The notes under the pieces were generated by a model that worked only from the letters and a program-made list of their open reading frames with translations, did not search any database and was not told where the DNA came from. Positions 17,322 to 25,784 of a DNA stretch of 53,043 nt are shown in pieces. The stretch is from DATAPE01 sp034667525 (GTDB taxonomy: Bacteria > Actinomycetota > CADDZG01 > WHSQ01), in the NCBI GenBank assembly GCA_034667525.1, contig JAXDJO010000040.1:1-53043 (forward strand), written 5' to 3'. The position numbers and the translations under genes are program-made. Positions within the stretch are counted from its first letter, which is position 1. The number at the start of each line of letters is the position of its first letter.

Positions 17322-17975
17322 TTGAGCCCCACGAGCGTGATCCTGGCTGAAGACGACGTCCTGCTTCGCGCTGGGTTGGCGAGCCTGCTTGAGCGCGCTG
17401 ATTTTCAGGTGATCGGACAAGCTGGCGACGCTACGGACCTTTTATCCCGGGTCCGCGCACAGTCTCCCGACCTCGTCATCGTCGATATCCGAATGCCACC
17501 CACGCACACCACTGAAGGGCTCGACGCCGCTCGTGTGATCCGTGAGGAGCTCCCAGGGGTCGGCATCCTCGTCCTGTCGGCCCACGTCGAGGTGGAACAC
17601 GCGGTCGAGCTACTGGTGAGTGGCGACCGGATCGGATATCTGCTGAAGAGTCGCGTTACCGACGTGGATGAGTTTCTCGAGACGTTGGAGCGGATCGTCA
17701 GGGGGGGCTCCGTCCTTGACCCGGCGCTGGTGAAGGAGCTGGTCGGCGGCACTCGCGTGAACGATCCGCTTTCCGTGCTTACCGCGCGGGAGCATGAGGT
17801 GCTCGCCCAGATGGCGGAGGGACGTTCCAACGCCGGCATTGCTAAAGTGTTGTGGGTGACGGAGGGAACGGTCGAGAAACATGTCCGAAGCATCCTCACG
17901 AAGCTTGATCTACCCGAGACGGGGAACGATCACCGCCGTGTCCTCGCGGTCATTCGGTTCCTGGAAGCTCTCTAG
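17322..17975 (+). CDS. NarL/FixJ-type response regulator
   Basis: Transcription factor activated by phosphorylation. The receiver domain starts TSVILAEDDVLLRAG, with the phospho-acceptor Asp in LVIVDIRMPPTHTTEG. The C-terminal LuxR-type HTH starts LTAREHEVLAQMAEGRSNAGIAK and continues VTEGTVEKHVRSILTKL. The frame is open far upstream (to 16995), but that part has no domain character. I place the start at TTG 17322, with AAGG 8 bases upstream; GTG 17337 is possible. It shares DIRMPPTHTTEG with the regulator at 45 kb, so the two are paralogues. A receiver-only gene and a kinase follow on the same strand. Confidence 0.87.
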   Translation: MSPTSVILAEDDVLLRAGLASLLERADFQVIGQAGDATDLLSRVRAQSPDLVIVDIRMPPTHTTEGLDAARVIREELPGVGILVLSAHVEVEHAVELLVSGDRIGYLLKSRVTDVDEFLETLERIVRGGSVLDPALVKELVGGTRVNDPLSVLTAREHEVLAQMAEGRSNAGIAKVLWVTEGTVEKHVRSILTKLDLPETGNDHRRVLAVIRFLEAL

Positions 17976-18218
17976 ACCCGTCTTCGCGGAAGGCTTTGTT
18001 AGGCAACCCTTGTTGCGCGAACCCGGAAAGTAGGTTCGCCTGCCGGTTCCGCTGTTTGCTGGCTGGAACCTCATCTTCCTACCGGTAGGCGCCTAGCGGC
18101 GGCCCGGTTTCGTTTTGCGCACCGTCAGTCGGCGATGTTGGTGAGCTCCTCGATGCCACCACGCGATATTGAAGTTAGCCGGAATGGAAGGCGGGATCAC
18201 ACCTGTCATCCTGCAGGC

Positions 18219-18593
18219 ATGTCCTTTCGCTGTCTCATCGTGGACGATAGCGCGGCGTTTCTAAAGGCCGCTCGCTCACTTCTCGAGAAAGAGGGGGTCG
18301 CAGTTGTTGGCGTCGCATCCACGGGTGCCGACGCGCTTCGGCGAGCCCATCAGCTCCGCCCCGACGTAACCCTCCTTGACATCGATCTGGGTGAGGAGAG
18401 CGGCCTTGATCTCGCCCGGCAACTTACGGAAGACGGACAGGCGCCCTCCCAGATGATCCTGATCTCGACGCACGCCGAGGCAGATTTTGCTGATCTCATC
18501 GCCGAGAGCCCGGTCGCCGGATTTTTGTCCAAATCCGATCTTTCTGCCGGAGCCATTCGTCACATACTTGCCAACGATCGCAACCGCGACTGA
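18219..18593 (+). CDS. Stand-alone receiver (CheY-like) protein
   Basis: About 124 residues consisting of one receiver domain: MSFRCLIVDDSAAFLKAARSLL, acceptor Asp in VTLLDIDLGEESG, conserved Thr/Ser in ILISTHAE and the Lys in GFLSKSDLSAG. There is no output domain. The start at ATG 18219 is placed where the domain begins; the open frame extends to 18135 without domain content. It lies between a NarL-type regulator and a CHASE3 kinase, so it probably acts as a phosphate shuttle, phosphate sink or protein-binding switch for that kinase (inference). Confidence 0.85.
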   Translation: MSFRCLIVDDSAAFLKAARSLLEKEGVAVVGVASTGADALRRAHQLRPDVTLLDIDLGEESGLDLARQLTEDGQAPSQMILISTHAEADFADLIAESPVAGFLSKSDLSAGAIRHILANDRNRD

Positions 18594-18761
18594 GGCGAAT
18601 CGGCCTCGCTGTGGCTCGGTTCAACGTCTGACAGGTTGCTTGCGAGTCAAGCGCCAGATCTCTCCTCGCCGTCGATTGAGCTATGGGCTAGCCTCGAGAA
18701 GTGGCGTTACCGGCAGCGGCGCGATCGTCGGAGTGCTTTACTTCGCGTCCGAGACTTTGAC

Positions 18762-20717
18762 ATGAGCGTCGGAATTCGAGCGCGAACGCTTCTTGCGTCC
18801 GGCCTGCTTGCAGTAATGATTGTTTCGGCCTTCCTCTTCCTGTTCCTCGCAATTGCGAATCTGCTTAAGTCAACTGACCAAAGACGCCACGCCCGAGAAT
18901 CGCTAGTTGCTGCGGACGCGCTTGAGACGCTTGTCATTGACCTCGAGACGGGCCTGCGCGGGTACGTCATCACAGGCGAGAATCGCTTCCTCGAGCCGTG
19001 GAGACAAGCTCGCGCCGCCTTTCCCAAACAGGCGAGAGCGCTCGAGGCCCTAGCGGCTGACGATCCCTCCCAACTGCACAGAGTTCGTCGAATCATCCAG
19101 GCCACCACCTCGTACATCCACGACTACTCGCTGCCCCTTGTCGAAGCCGTGCGGCGCCACAATCCCTCTGCTAGCAGCTTCCAGATAACCGAAGAGGGGA
19201 AGCGCCGCGTCGACGGGCTTCGAGCTGAGTTCGCATCGTTCGCAGGCACCCTGAATGCCGTTCTTACTGCACGCGAGGTCAGCGCCACCAAGGCTGGTCG
19301 CAGCGCGCTTCTCGCCGGCGCCGTCGGTGTCGGAGGATCAGTTCTACTGATCCTTCTCTTCGCCGGCTACCTGACGCGGGCGATCGTCGGACCCGTTCGC
19401 ACGGCGGCCGCAATGGCCGGCCGGCTTGCGGGAGGAGATTTCGGAACGCGGGTGCAGGAGACTGGTGCGGACGAGATCGGGGCGCTCGAACACTCGTTCA
19501 ACACCATGGCCAAGTCACTCGAAGCCAACCAGAAAGAATTACAAACCCTGTTAGAGAAGCAGTATGCCCTGAGGCGAACGGCAACGCTCGTTGCAGAGGC
19601 CGCGTCCCCCTTCAGGGTTTTCGAGGCCGTCACTCGCGAAGTCGGTGTGCTCTTTGGTGCCGATCTCGCGCGCATGGAGCGGTACGAGACCGACGGTACG
19701 GTGACCGGCATCGCCGGCTGGACCAGGGAGGAGGGGCCTCAACTCGCCGTCGGCACTCGGTTTGTCGTCGAAGGCGCCAGCATTGCTGCATTGGTGCGGC
19801 AGACCGGCCGCCCTGCGCGGGTAGACAGCTTCGCCCACGCTTCGGGTCCGATTGCACAAGAGGCTCGAGAACTTGGAATCCGCTCGTCGGTCGGTTGTCC
19901 AGTCGTCGTAGCCGGGCGTCTCTGGGGCGTCATCGCCGCCTCGAGGAAACGCGACGCAGCTTTTCCCGTGGACACGGAGTCGCGCATCGCCGACTTTACT
20001 GACCTCGTCGCCACCGCTATCGCGAACGCTGAGAGCCGCGCCGAGCTCGCAGCCTCACGAGTCCGGATCGTAGAAGCGGCCGATGGAGCCAGGAAACGCA
20101 TCGAGCGCGACCTGCACGACGGGATCCAGCAGCGGCTCGTCTCGCTCGGGCTCGAGCTCCGGACGGCGGAGCTTAGCGTCCCTCACGAGCTCCGTGATGC
20201 TCGAACGCACCTATCTCAGGTGGGTCGGGGGCTCGAGAGCCTTCTGGACGAGCTGCGCGAGATTTCGCGCGGTATCCATCCGGCGATCTTGTCGGAAGGA
20301 GGTCTCAATCCCGCGCTCAAGGCGCTCGCCCGCCGGTCGCCCGTCCCGGTGAAGCTCGATCTTCAGTTAGCCACCCGGCTGCCGGAGCGCATTGAGGTGG
20401 CGGCGTACTACATCGCCTCCGAGGCTCTCGCGAACGCCGCCAAACACGCCCGGGCCTCGGTCGTGAATGTCGACGTCCGGCTGAGGGGCGGCGCGCTGCA
20501 ACTCGCTATTCGGGACGACGGCCTCGGTGGAGCCGACCCGAGCCGGGGGTCCGGGCTGATGGGCCTCACAGACCGCGTCGCGGCGATGCAGGGAACCTTC
20601 GTGGTCGAGAGTCCTGTGAGAGATGGAACGTCTTTGATCGTAGAAATCCCGACCCAGGTCGGGGATGCGTTGTCGCCTCAAGCCTCGGGCACCAAGCAAG
20701 ATCAACCACTGGCTTGA
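18762..20717 (+). CDS. Membrane sensor histidine kinase (CHASE3-HAMP-GAF-HisKA_3-HATPase)
   Basis: 651 residues from ATG 18762. A first membrane helix (about 10-38) is followed by an extracellular CHASE3-like domain with DLETGLRGYVITGENRFLEPW, and a second helix near 185-205. Then come a HAMP linker (VGPVRTAAAMAGRLAGGDFG), a GAF domain (about 275-430) and the dimerisation/phosphoacceptor segment RKRIERDLHDGIQQR with His452. The HATPase has EALANAAKHA, DDGLGGAD and GLMGLTDRV. The open frame reaches 18636, but the helix placement supports 18762. It is the probable partner of the receiver and NarL-type genes just upstream. Confidence 0.9.
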   Translation: MSVGIRARTLLASGLLAVMIVSAFLFLFLAIANLLKSTDQRRHARESLVAADALETLVIDLETGLRGYVITGENRFLEPWRQARAAFPKQARALEALAADDPSQLHRVRRIIQATTSYIHDYSLPLVEAVRRHNPSASSFQITEEGKRRVDGLRAEFASFAGTLNAVLTAREVSATKAGRSALLAGAVGVGGSVLLILLFAGYLTRAIVGPVRTAAAMAGRLAGGDFGTRVQETGADEIGALEHSFNTMAKSLEANQKELQTLLEKQYALRRTATLVAEAASPFRVFEAVTREVGVLFGADLARMERYETDGTVTGIAGWTREEGPQLAVGTRFVVEGASIAALVRQTGRPARVDSFAHASGPIAQEARELGIRSSVGCPVVVAGRLWGVIAASRKRDAAFPVDTESRIADFTDLVATAIANAESRAELAASRVRIVEAADGARKRIERDLHDGIQQRLVSLGLELRTAELSVPHELRDARTHLSQVGRGLESLLDELREISRGIHPAILSEGGLNPALKALARRSPVPVKLDLQLATRLPERIEVAAYYIASEALANAAKHARASVVNVDVRLRGGALQLAIRDDGLGGADPSRGSGLMGLTDRVAAMQGTFVVESPVRDGTSLIVEIPTQVGDALSPQASGTKQDQPLA

Positions 20718-20815
20718 TCCGGGCTGCTGGTTACCTTCGGCATCCACTTTGGGCACCAGAGCAGAACCTTGGTTCGCGCAACTTCCGGCTGATCTTTGAC
20801 AGCTTCAGGTGATGG

Positions 20816-20844
20816 TTGACAGGTGTCCGGTTGATATTGATAGT
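20816..20844 (+). promoter_or_regulatory. Sigma-70-like promoter for the luciferase-like gene
   Basis: TTGACA at 20816-20821, a 17-base spacer, then GATAGT at 20839-20844, 47 bases before the GTG start at 20892. A second TTGACA stands 20 bases earlier (20796-20801), in the repeated context TTTGACAG / GTTGACAG. The -35 is perfect; the -10 matches weakly. Confidence 0.5.
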
Positions 20845-20891
20845 GGCTCCGGCTGTCGGGCGCCGGCAGGAGGCAGAAAGGGGGACCCGCG

Positions 20892-21728
20892 GTGCGCGTC
20901 TGCTTAATGATCGAAGGCCAGGAGGGCGTGACATGGGAACAGTGGAAGGCGTTCGCGACAGCATGTGAGCGCAGCGGGATCGAGGCGCTGTTTCGCTCAG
21001 ACCATTACCTCTCGGTGGAGGGCCAACGCAAGCGGGGTTCGCTCGATGCCTGGTCGACCATCGCAGCGCTCGCGGCGGTGACCTCGAGATTGCGTCTCGG
21101 CACGCTCGTGTCGCCGGTGACCTTCCGTCATCCCTCACTGCTCGCCAAAGCTGTCGTCACCGCGGACCATGTCAGTGGCGGCGGCCGCATCGAGCTAGGC
21201 CTCGGGGCGGGTTGGTTGGAGGCAGAGCATGCCGCATACGGGTTTGTCTTTCCGCCCACCAGCGTGCGGATGGAGATGCTTTCCGAGCAACTCGAGCTGG
21301 TGCGGAAGGAGTGGAGCGAGGGCGCCTTCTCGCTGGAGGGCCAGTACTACTCCGTGCGGAACCTTGATGCCCTACCCAAACCGATCAGCCAACCGCGCCT
21401 GCTGCCGGGGGGAGGAGGCGGACCGCGCAGCCTTGCGCTGGCCGCCCGTTACGCCGACGAATACAACGTCTTTGACATGAGCGAGGAGCAGCTAACTGAG
21501 GTTCGGTCGGGTCTCGACGACGCCTGCAAGCGCGTGGGCCGCGACCCTGCGGGCCTTCCGCTATCCCTCATGGATCCCATCGGCAAAGGTCCCACGGAGC
21601 AGGTGGTGGCTCGATTCCGGCAGCTGGAGTCCGTCGGCGTGAGCAGAGTCATGTTGCAGCACCTCCAGCACGAAGACCTCGACACGGTGGAATGGATTGG
21701 TCGGGAGCTGGCACCGGCGGTCGCCTGA
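20892..21728 (+). CDS. Luciferase-like (LLM class) flavin/F420-dependent oxidoreductase
   Basis: 278-residue TIM-barrel oxidoreductase. It starts MRVCLMIEGQEGVTWEQW; the middle has LRLGTLVSPVTFRHPSLLAK, VSGGGRIELGLGAGWLEAEH and a late GPTEQVVARFRQLESVGVSRVML. This pattern is typical of the LLM subfamily that uses coenzyme F420 in actinobacteria, though FMN cannot be excluded from sequence alone. GTG 20892 has a purine-rich stretch upstream (GGAGGCAGAAAGGGGGAC). It seems to be a single-gene unit with its own promoter and a hairpin downstream. Confidence 0.88.
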   Translation: MRVCLMIEGQEGVTWEQWKAFATACERSGIEALFRSDHYLSVEGQRKRGSLDAWSTIAALAAVTSRLRLGTLVSPVTFRHPSLLAKAVVTADHVSGGGRIELGLGAGWLEAEHAAYGFVFPPTSVRMEMLSEQLELVRKEWSEGAFSLEGQYYSVRNLDALPKPISQPRLLPGGGGGPRSLALAARYADEYNVFDMSEEQLTEVRSGLDDACKRVGRDPAGLPLSLMDPIGKGPTEQVVARFRQLESVGVSRVMLQHLQHEDLDTVEWIGRELAPAVA

Positions 21729-21829
21729 AAGACATCAGTAGGCCAAAGGAACCACACGGCGGTGGGCCCTGTCCCTGAAGCGGATTGTCAACGGATTTGT
21801 CAACGTTTTGGGCAGGAAGAGGCTAGAAG

Positions 21830-21859
21830 CCGGGCTCTTTGTAAACCCGTTGAGCCCGG
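21830..21859 (+). terminator. Stem-loop between convergent genes
   Basis: CCGGGCTC at 21830-21837 pairs exactly with GAGCCCGG at 21852-21859 around a 14-base loop. It lies between the ends of the luciferase-like gene and the convergent uppP-like gene. No T run follows on either strand, so termination is only plausible. Confidence 0.35.
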
Positions 21860-21968
21860 GTCTCTCCCTGCCTCGGTTTATTGAATCGACTTGTGAGCTA
21901 CAACCTCAAGCAACGGAGGATGCTCCCCGAACAGCGCACTTTAGTGCGTGTCTGTTCCCAAGGATGGC

Positions 21969-22898
21969 TCAGAACCGGTGTCCGGTTGCCAGGAAGAAGA
22001 TCAAGCATGCGACCCCCTCAAGCAGGCAGAAGACACCGAACGGCGTCAGCGTCCGGGTGGTGAAGTAGTTCATTAGGAAGCGAACGGAGATGTATGCGGC
22101 GATGCCGGCCATGAGGCTGCCGACCAATACCTGCATGCGGATCCCATTGCCAAGAGGCCCGAAGAGGTCGGGCAGTTTGTAGACGCCGGCCGCCAGGATG
22201 ATCGGCGTCGCCAACAGGAAGGAAAAGCGGGCCGCGTCCTCGTGCGAGAGCCCGCGCACGAGCCCGGCGACCATCGTGATTCCCGACCGGCTGATACCTG
22301 CGATCAACGCGAAAACCTGAGCCAGGCCCACGAAGAACGCTTCCTTGAATTCGAGGGTCTCAAGTCGGCGGAATTCGGTTTCGTCCTGGGTCCCGTGCTC
22401 GGCGGCTGTCACCGCAACTTCAGTCCTTCGGCGGACAGCCTCGCCCACCAACAGGATCACTCCATTGACTATCAGGAACGCCGCCGCGAACAATGGCTTG
22501 GAGAACACCACCCGCAGGGGATGTTCCAACGCCAGGCCGGTGAGTCCCGCGGGGATGGTAGCTACGACGAGCAGCCAGGCGATCCGTTCGTTGCCCGTTT
22601 GAATGACTGCCCACGGTGCTTTGCGCGCCTGGATTCCTCCAGCCAGGGTCCGGAAGAATCCACCGATGATGACGCGCCAGTCGTCCCAGAAGTAGATCAA
22701 CAAAGCTGTGGCGGTAGCGACGTGCAGACCCACGAGGAAAGCCAGGAAGAACGATTCCGGCCGCGATTGCACGCGAGCGAGACCGTGCCACCCGAGCAAA
22801 CTCGGAAGGATGACCGCCTGACCAAGGCTTGAGATAGGAAAGAGCTCGGTGACACCTTGTACCAAGCCCATCACGACGGCTTGGAGGTAAGTGATCAC
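21969..22898 (-). CDS. Undecaprenyl-diphosphatase-like membrane protein (UppP/BacA family), atypical catalytic motif
   Basis: Recycles the lipid carrier for cell-wall synthesis by removing a phosphate from undecaprenyl diphosphate, with bacitracin resistance as a side effect. 309 residues with about eight hydrophobic segments. Motif 1 reads VQGVTELFPISSLGQAVI: the Glu of the (E/Q)xxxE motif is kept, but the His normally following the Ser-Ser-x-Gly sequence is Gln. Motif 2, AGISRSGITM, keeps the Arg. A charged cytoplasmic insertion lies near residues 165-190. The start is GTG 22898 without a clear ribosome binding site. It is divergent from the TauE-like gene. The family is sure; full activity is uncertain. 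Confidence 0.82.
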   Translation of the reverse strand: MITYLQAVVMGLVQGVTELFPISSLGQAVILPSLLGWHGLARVQSRPESFFLAFLVGLHVATATALLIYFWDDWRVIIGGFFRTLAGGIQARKAPWAVIQTGNERIAWLLVVATIPAGLTGLALEHPLRVVFSKPLFAAAFLIVNGVILLVGEAVRRRTEVAVTAAEHGTQDETEFRRLETLEFKEAFFVGLAQVFALIAGISRSGITMVAGLVRGLSHEDAARFSFLLATPIILAAGVYKLPDLFGPLGNGIRMQVLVGSLMAGIAAYISVRFLMNYFTTRTLTPFGVFCLLEGVACLIFFLATGHRF

Positions 22899-23091
22899 AG
22901 GAGGGGGCTGTTCATTTGAGTCATCCGAGCGGCGAGCCTAGCGTGTCCAGCCATAACTGCGCCGCGGGGAGGAACGCCGCCGGAGTCGACCAGGCGCGTG
23001 AGCCGCCCGGCCGATCAAGCCGTCAGAAGCGCGGATCGGGACGACAAGGCCCGCTTTAGGCTCGACCAGCCAAGGCGGAAAGGGAGGCGGT

Positions 23092-23469
23092 GTGGGTAGC
23101 GTCGGCGAGGTCTTCATCGGGATCGGTATCGGAGTATTCGGCGGTGTGCTCTCGGGCCTGTTCGGGATCGGGGGTGGAGTGGTCATCGTGCCGGCTCTGG
23201 TCGCGATCGGCTTCACTCAACGACAAGCGAGTGGCACGTCACTTGCCGTGCTGCTACTGCCCGTCGGGCTGCTCGGAGTCATTGAGTATGCCCGGCGCCA
23301 CGAGATCCGATTCCATTACGGCTTCGGGATCGCCATCGGTCTCACGGTCGGGGTGCTCGGTGGCGCCGTACTCGCCGGGCGTCTCTCGAACACTCTTCTG
23401 GAACGGCTCTTCGGTTTGTTCCTGGCGGTCGTAGCGGTGAAATTCCTGGTCTTCCCTGCGAGAGGATAA
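23092..23469 (+). CDS. Half-size TauE/SafE-like membrane protein
   Basis: 125 residues with about four hydrophobic segments. The start of the fold is IGVFGGVLSGLFGIGGGVVIVPAL, the hallmark GIGGG motif of the TauE/SafE (sulfite/organic anion exporter) family, followed by FTQRQASGTSLAVLL. Full-length members have two such repeats (about 250 residues). This one has a single repeat and would have to dimerise. The start is GTG 23092. The substrate is unknown. A terminator-like hairpin follows right after the stop. Confidence 0.8.
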   Translation: MGSVGEVFIGIGIGVFGGVLSGLFGIGGGVVIVPALVAIGFTQRQASGTSLAVLLLPVGLLGVIEYARRHEIRFHYGFGIAIGLTVGVLGGAVLAGRLSNTLLERLFGLFLAVVAVKFLVFPARG

Positions 23470-23479
23470 GCAGCTGGGC

Positions 23480-23503
23480 GTGCGGCGCGATCTCCGCACT
23501 TTC
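23480..23503 (+). terminator. Intrinsic terminator-like hairpin after the TauE-like gene
   Basis: GTGCGG (23480-23485) pairs with CCGCAC (23494-23499) around CGCGATCT, followed by TTTCT. It starts 10 bases after the stop codon. The stem is short and the T run weak, so this is a moderate call. Confidence 0.45.
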
Positions 23504-23604
23504 TATGGCTAGGCGCTTTAGCTCCTGTCCGCTGCTGCGCGTGCAAGGAAACTTGAAACCCTCGTTACGCGCCGACCGCAACACTGACTTCGTGCGAGTG
23601 CTCC

Positions 23605-24618
23605 TTAGCGCCTTCCGGCAAGAAAAGCCAAACGGCTGCGGGGCTGAGTCGCGGGGGCGGGGAGGGCTTTGCGACGACGGCGTCTCTGTCGTACGCGCAG
23701 CAGGATCGCAACCAGGAGCAGAAAAGCCAGCACCATGAAAACGAGCGGGTTGATAATCAGATCGCTGCGGGTAAACACGATCTGGGTCGTGGTGGTTTCG
23801 GTAGTGGTGGGGTAAACGATGCGTACGGTTGTGTGAACGAAGCCGATCGGCCATGCAGGCTTGGCGGTGACCACGAACGTGCGTGCACGGAGACTCGGTA
23901 TGAGCGATATCGGTATCCGCACCTGGCCCGGTGATCCACCTGTCGCAGTCACATCGGTTTCGCCCCAGAAGCGGACCGCGGCGTGTCCAACGTTATGGAT
24001 GTGCAGGATGCCGTTCAGGTCTGAACCGAGGTAAAGGTGGAACCCTAGGAGTGACCACCCGGGGAACTCGAGGTTAGCTGTCAGGCGCCGGTCGCGAGGG
24101 CCGGGAATATCGATGGTGAAGAATCCGCCTATCTGATTGATGACCGTCACGCCAGTGCTCGCGTTCGGCAGGGGGGTGACGACGAAGCCAAGGAAGTAGA
24201 GATCGGGCTGGAGCGACTTGGGCGTGTGAACCTTCACGATCAGGTTCTTGAATCCCAGGGCGGGAATGGTAAAGGGACCAGCAGGAAAATTGACTCTGTT
24301 CTGCCAGAGGGGGTCGGGAGTGCTCTTTATCGTGACCTTGCCCTCGTTCCCCAGGATGAGTCCTCGTCCGGTTACCTTGACTCGCACCGGCGAGAGGCCC
24401 GGGTTGACGACCCGTAGTTGGACGGTCCCCACATGACCGGGCTTCAGGGAAACCGGATCGGGGGGAACCGAGACAGCTATCGAGCGCCCCGGTGAAGGCG
24501 ACGCCGCGGCGTACGCTCTGACCGCTCCGAGACTCGACACCGCCACCAATACAACGGCCATGGCCGTCGAATAGATCAAGAGATGCCGTATACCAACGCC
24601 TACCCGCCGCGATCCCAT
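23605..24618 (-). CDS. Secreted, C-terminally membrane-anchored surface protein (DUF916-like)
   Basis: 337 residues. N-terminal signal segment (LLIYSTAMAVVLVAVSSLGAVRAYAAA), then an extracellular part starting IAVSVPPDPVSLKPGHVGTVQL, with beta-rich, immunoglobulin-like character. A C-terminal helix follows (INPLVFMVLAFLLLVAILLRV) and a very basic cytoplasmic tail RQRRRRRK. This layout resembles the DUF916 proteins that partner WxL-domain surface proteins in Firmicutes. The match is by architecture and the NPG-type phrase VVNPGLSPVRVKVTG, not by a strict motif. The next gene upstream on the same strand, ending 18 bases away, encodes a secreted beta-rich protein, so the two form a secretion-exported pair. 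Confidence 0.6.
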   Translation of the reverse strand: MGSRRVGVGIRHLLIYSTAMAVVLVAVSSLGAVRAYAAASPSPGRSIAVSVPPDPVSLKPGHVGTVQLRVVNPGLSPVRVKVTGRGLILGNEGKVTIKSTPDPLWQNRVNFPAGPFTIPALGFKNLIVKVHTPKSLQPDLYFLGFVVTPLPNASTGVTVINQIGGFFTIDIPGPRDRRLTANLEFPGWSLLGFHLYLGSDLNGILHIHNVGHAAVRFWGETDVTATGGSPGQVRIPISLIPSLRARTFVVTAKPAWPIGFVHTTVRIVYPTTTETTTTQIVFTRSDLIINPLVFMVLAFLLLVAILLRVRQRRRRRKALPAPATQPRSRLAFLAGRR

Positions 24619-24635
24619 GGTGTTGCCCCGCCGAT

Positions 24636-25637
24636 CTATGTGTAGTTAGGGGTGACCGTGTAGGTGACTGTGTCGGTGAAGGTAGTCGCCTGTGTATTGT
24701 AGTTGATTGCGACGCGGTTGGTGATGGTAATCGCGTCGGGTGTAGCGCCGGTGGCGGTCGCTCTGCTGGCGACCTGATCGCCGCCGGACGCGTACCCGGC
24801 GTATTTCGAACCGCTGAAGGCGACGTCGGCCGTTGCTCCCGTCGCTGTGACGGTGTAGCCGAACGCCGGCGTAGCGGGCCACGTGACGGACGTTGCCTTG
24901 CCGGACGAAACGTCGGGGATGACCGGGGTCCCTGTGGCGGCGCTGATCAATCCCGCTGCGTTGTCGTTGATTGCCAGGGTGTAACCGGAGTTCGCATTGG
25001 TTAGCACGGTCAGACCGACGGCCTGGGACTGGTCGGCGAGGGCCGGCAAGCTCGGGTCCATGTCGAGCTCGAAAGCGGTGGTGTCAACGGTGAACGTCAA
25101 ACTCTTCGCGACCGCCACCGTTACTGCGGTGTTGTTCCCTGCGAAGACAACGTTATTCGAGTTGGTGGGCCCGTCGATCGTGGCCGGGGCTGCTGTCTGG
25201 GTAGTGACGGCTGTGTTTTGAGGGCCGTTGCTACTGGTGTTGGTGAGGCCAGAGAACTCGAGATAGATCGGGATGCCGGCGGCAATGGCCGCCGGAGTCG
25301 TGACCGTATAGGTGATTGTCTGGCCGACCCTTGCCACCGTGCCCGCCGGGATGCCGAAGCTTCTTGCGACCGCTGGAGCTCCACCAAGAGTGGCTCCCGA
25401 TACGACGAAAGTGATTGTCTTGATCGTGCCTGCGGTAGCGGTTTTGAAGTCATACGAGTACGTAACGTTAGTGGCGGCCGCCTGGTTGTTCGAGACGCTC
25501 CAGTTCACGTTGGTAAGGGTGGCCGCGTTCGCCGCCAGCGGCATAACCACGATTGTGGCCACCACGGCCATAAGAACCAGCGCCGACCAGCCGCGGTGGT
25601 GCTTGGATCCCCATCCGGCGTTGTGTGTCCGAAACAT
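24636..25637 (-). CDS. Secreted Thr/Ala-rich surface protein (WxL-like)
   Basis: About 333 residues. ATG 25637 is preceded by AGGAGAAGAC and gives a clean signal peptide: basic start MFRTHNAGWGSKHHRGW, hydrophobic ALVLMAVVATIVVMPLAA, cleavage after ANA. The open frame reaches 25706 but lacks signals there. The mature protein is very poor in charged residues and rich in Thr, Ala, Val and Asn. The C-terminal domain has a TNANSGYTLAIND phrase and ends VTYTVTPNYT, resembling WxL-type and related non-covalent wall-binding beta domains. The exact Trp-x-Leu pairs are not evident (a VTWPATPAFGY is present). It pairs with the DUF916-like gene just downstream. Role probably surface layer or adhesion (inference). 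Confidence 0.6.
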   Translation of the reverse strand: MFRTHNAGWGSKHHRGWSALVLMAVVATIVVMPLAANAATLTNVNWSVSNNQAAATNVTYSYDFKTATAGTIKTITFVVSGATLGGAPAVARSFGIPAGTVARVGQTITYTVTTPAAIAAGIPIYLEFSGLTNTSSNGPQNTAVTTQTAAPATIDGPTNSNNVVFAGNNTAVTVAVAKSLTFTVDTTAFELDMDPSLPALADQSQAVGLTVLTNANSGYTLAINDNAAGLISAATGTPVIPDVSSGKATSVTWPATPAFGYTVTATGATADVAFSGSKYAGYASGGDQVASRATATGATPDAITITNRVAINYNTQATTFTDTVTYTVTPNYT

Positions 25638-25784
25638 GTCTTCTCCTGTGAACGTGAGTAGGTGGATGCTCACTAATCGGCTTGGCGGCAACGGACTTGA
25701 GAACATCCTGAGGATTGGGGTGGCCGATTGCTTGAAGTGCTTAGGAGCCCACCGGGCAGGGATCCAGGGATGTCTGGCGATATG

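Noticed and set aside
14853..18188. 13-base repeat TAGCCGGAATGGA at about 14.86 kb and 18.18 kb as possible element ends
   Set aside because: A repeat of this length is expected several times by chance in 53 kb, and nothing between resembles a mobile element.
10954..21960. Search for a duplicated tRNA-Ser 3' end marking an integrated element
   Set aside because: No second copy of the T-arm/acceptor sequence was found by eye in the window, and no integrase gene is present.
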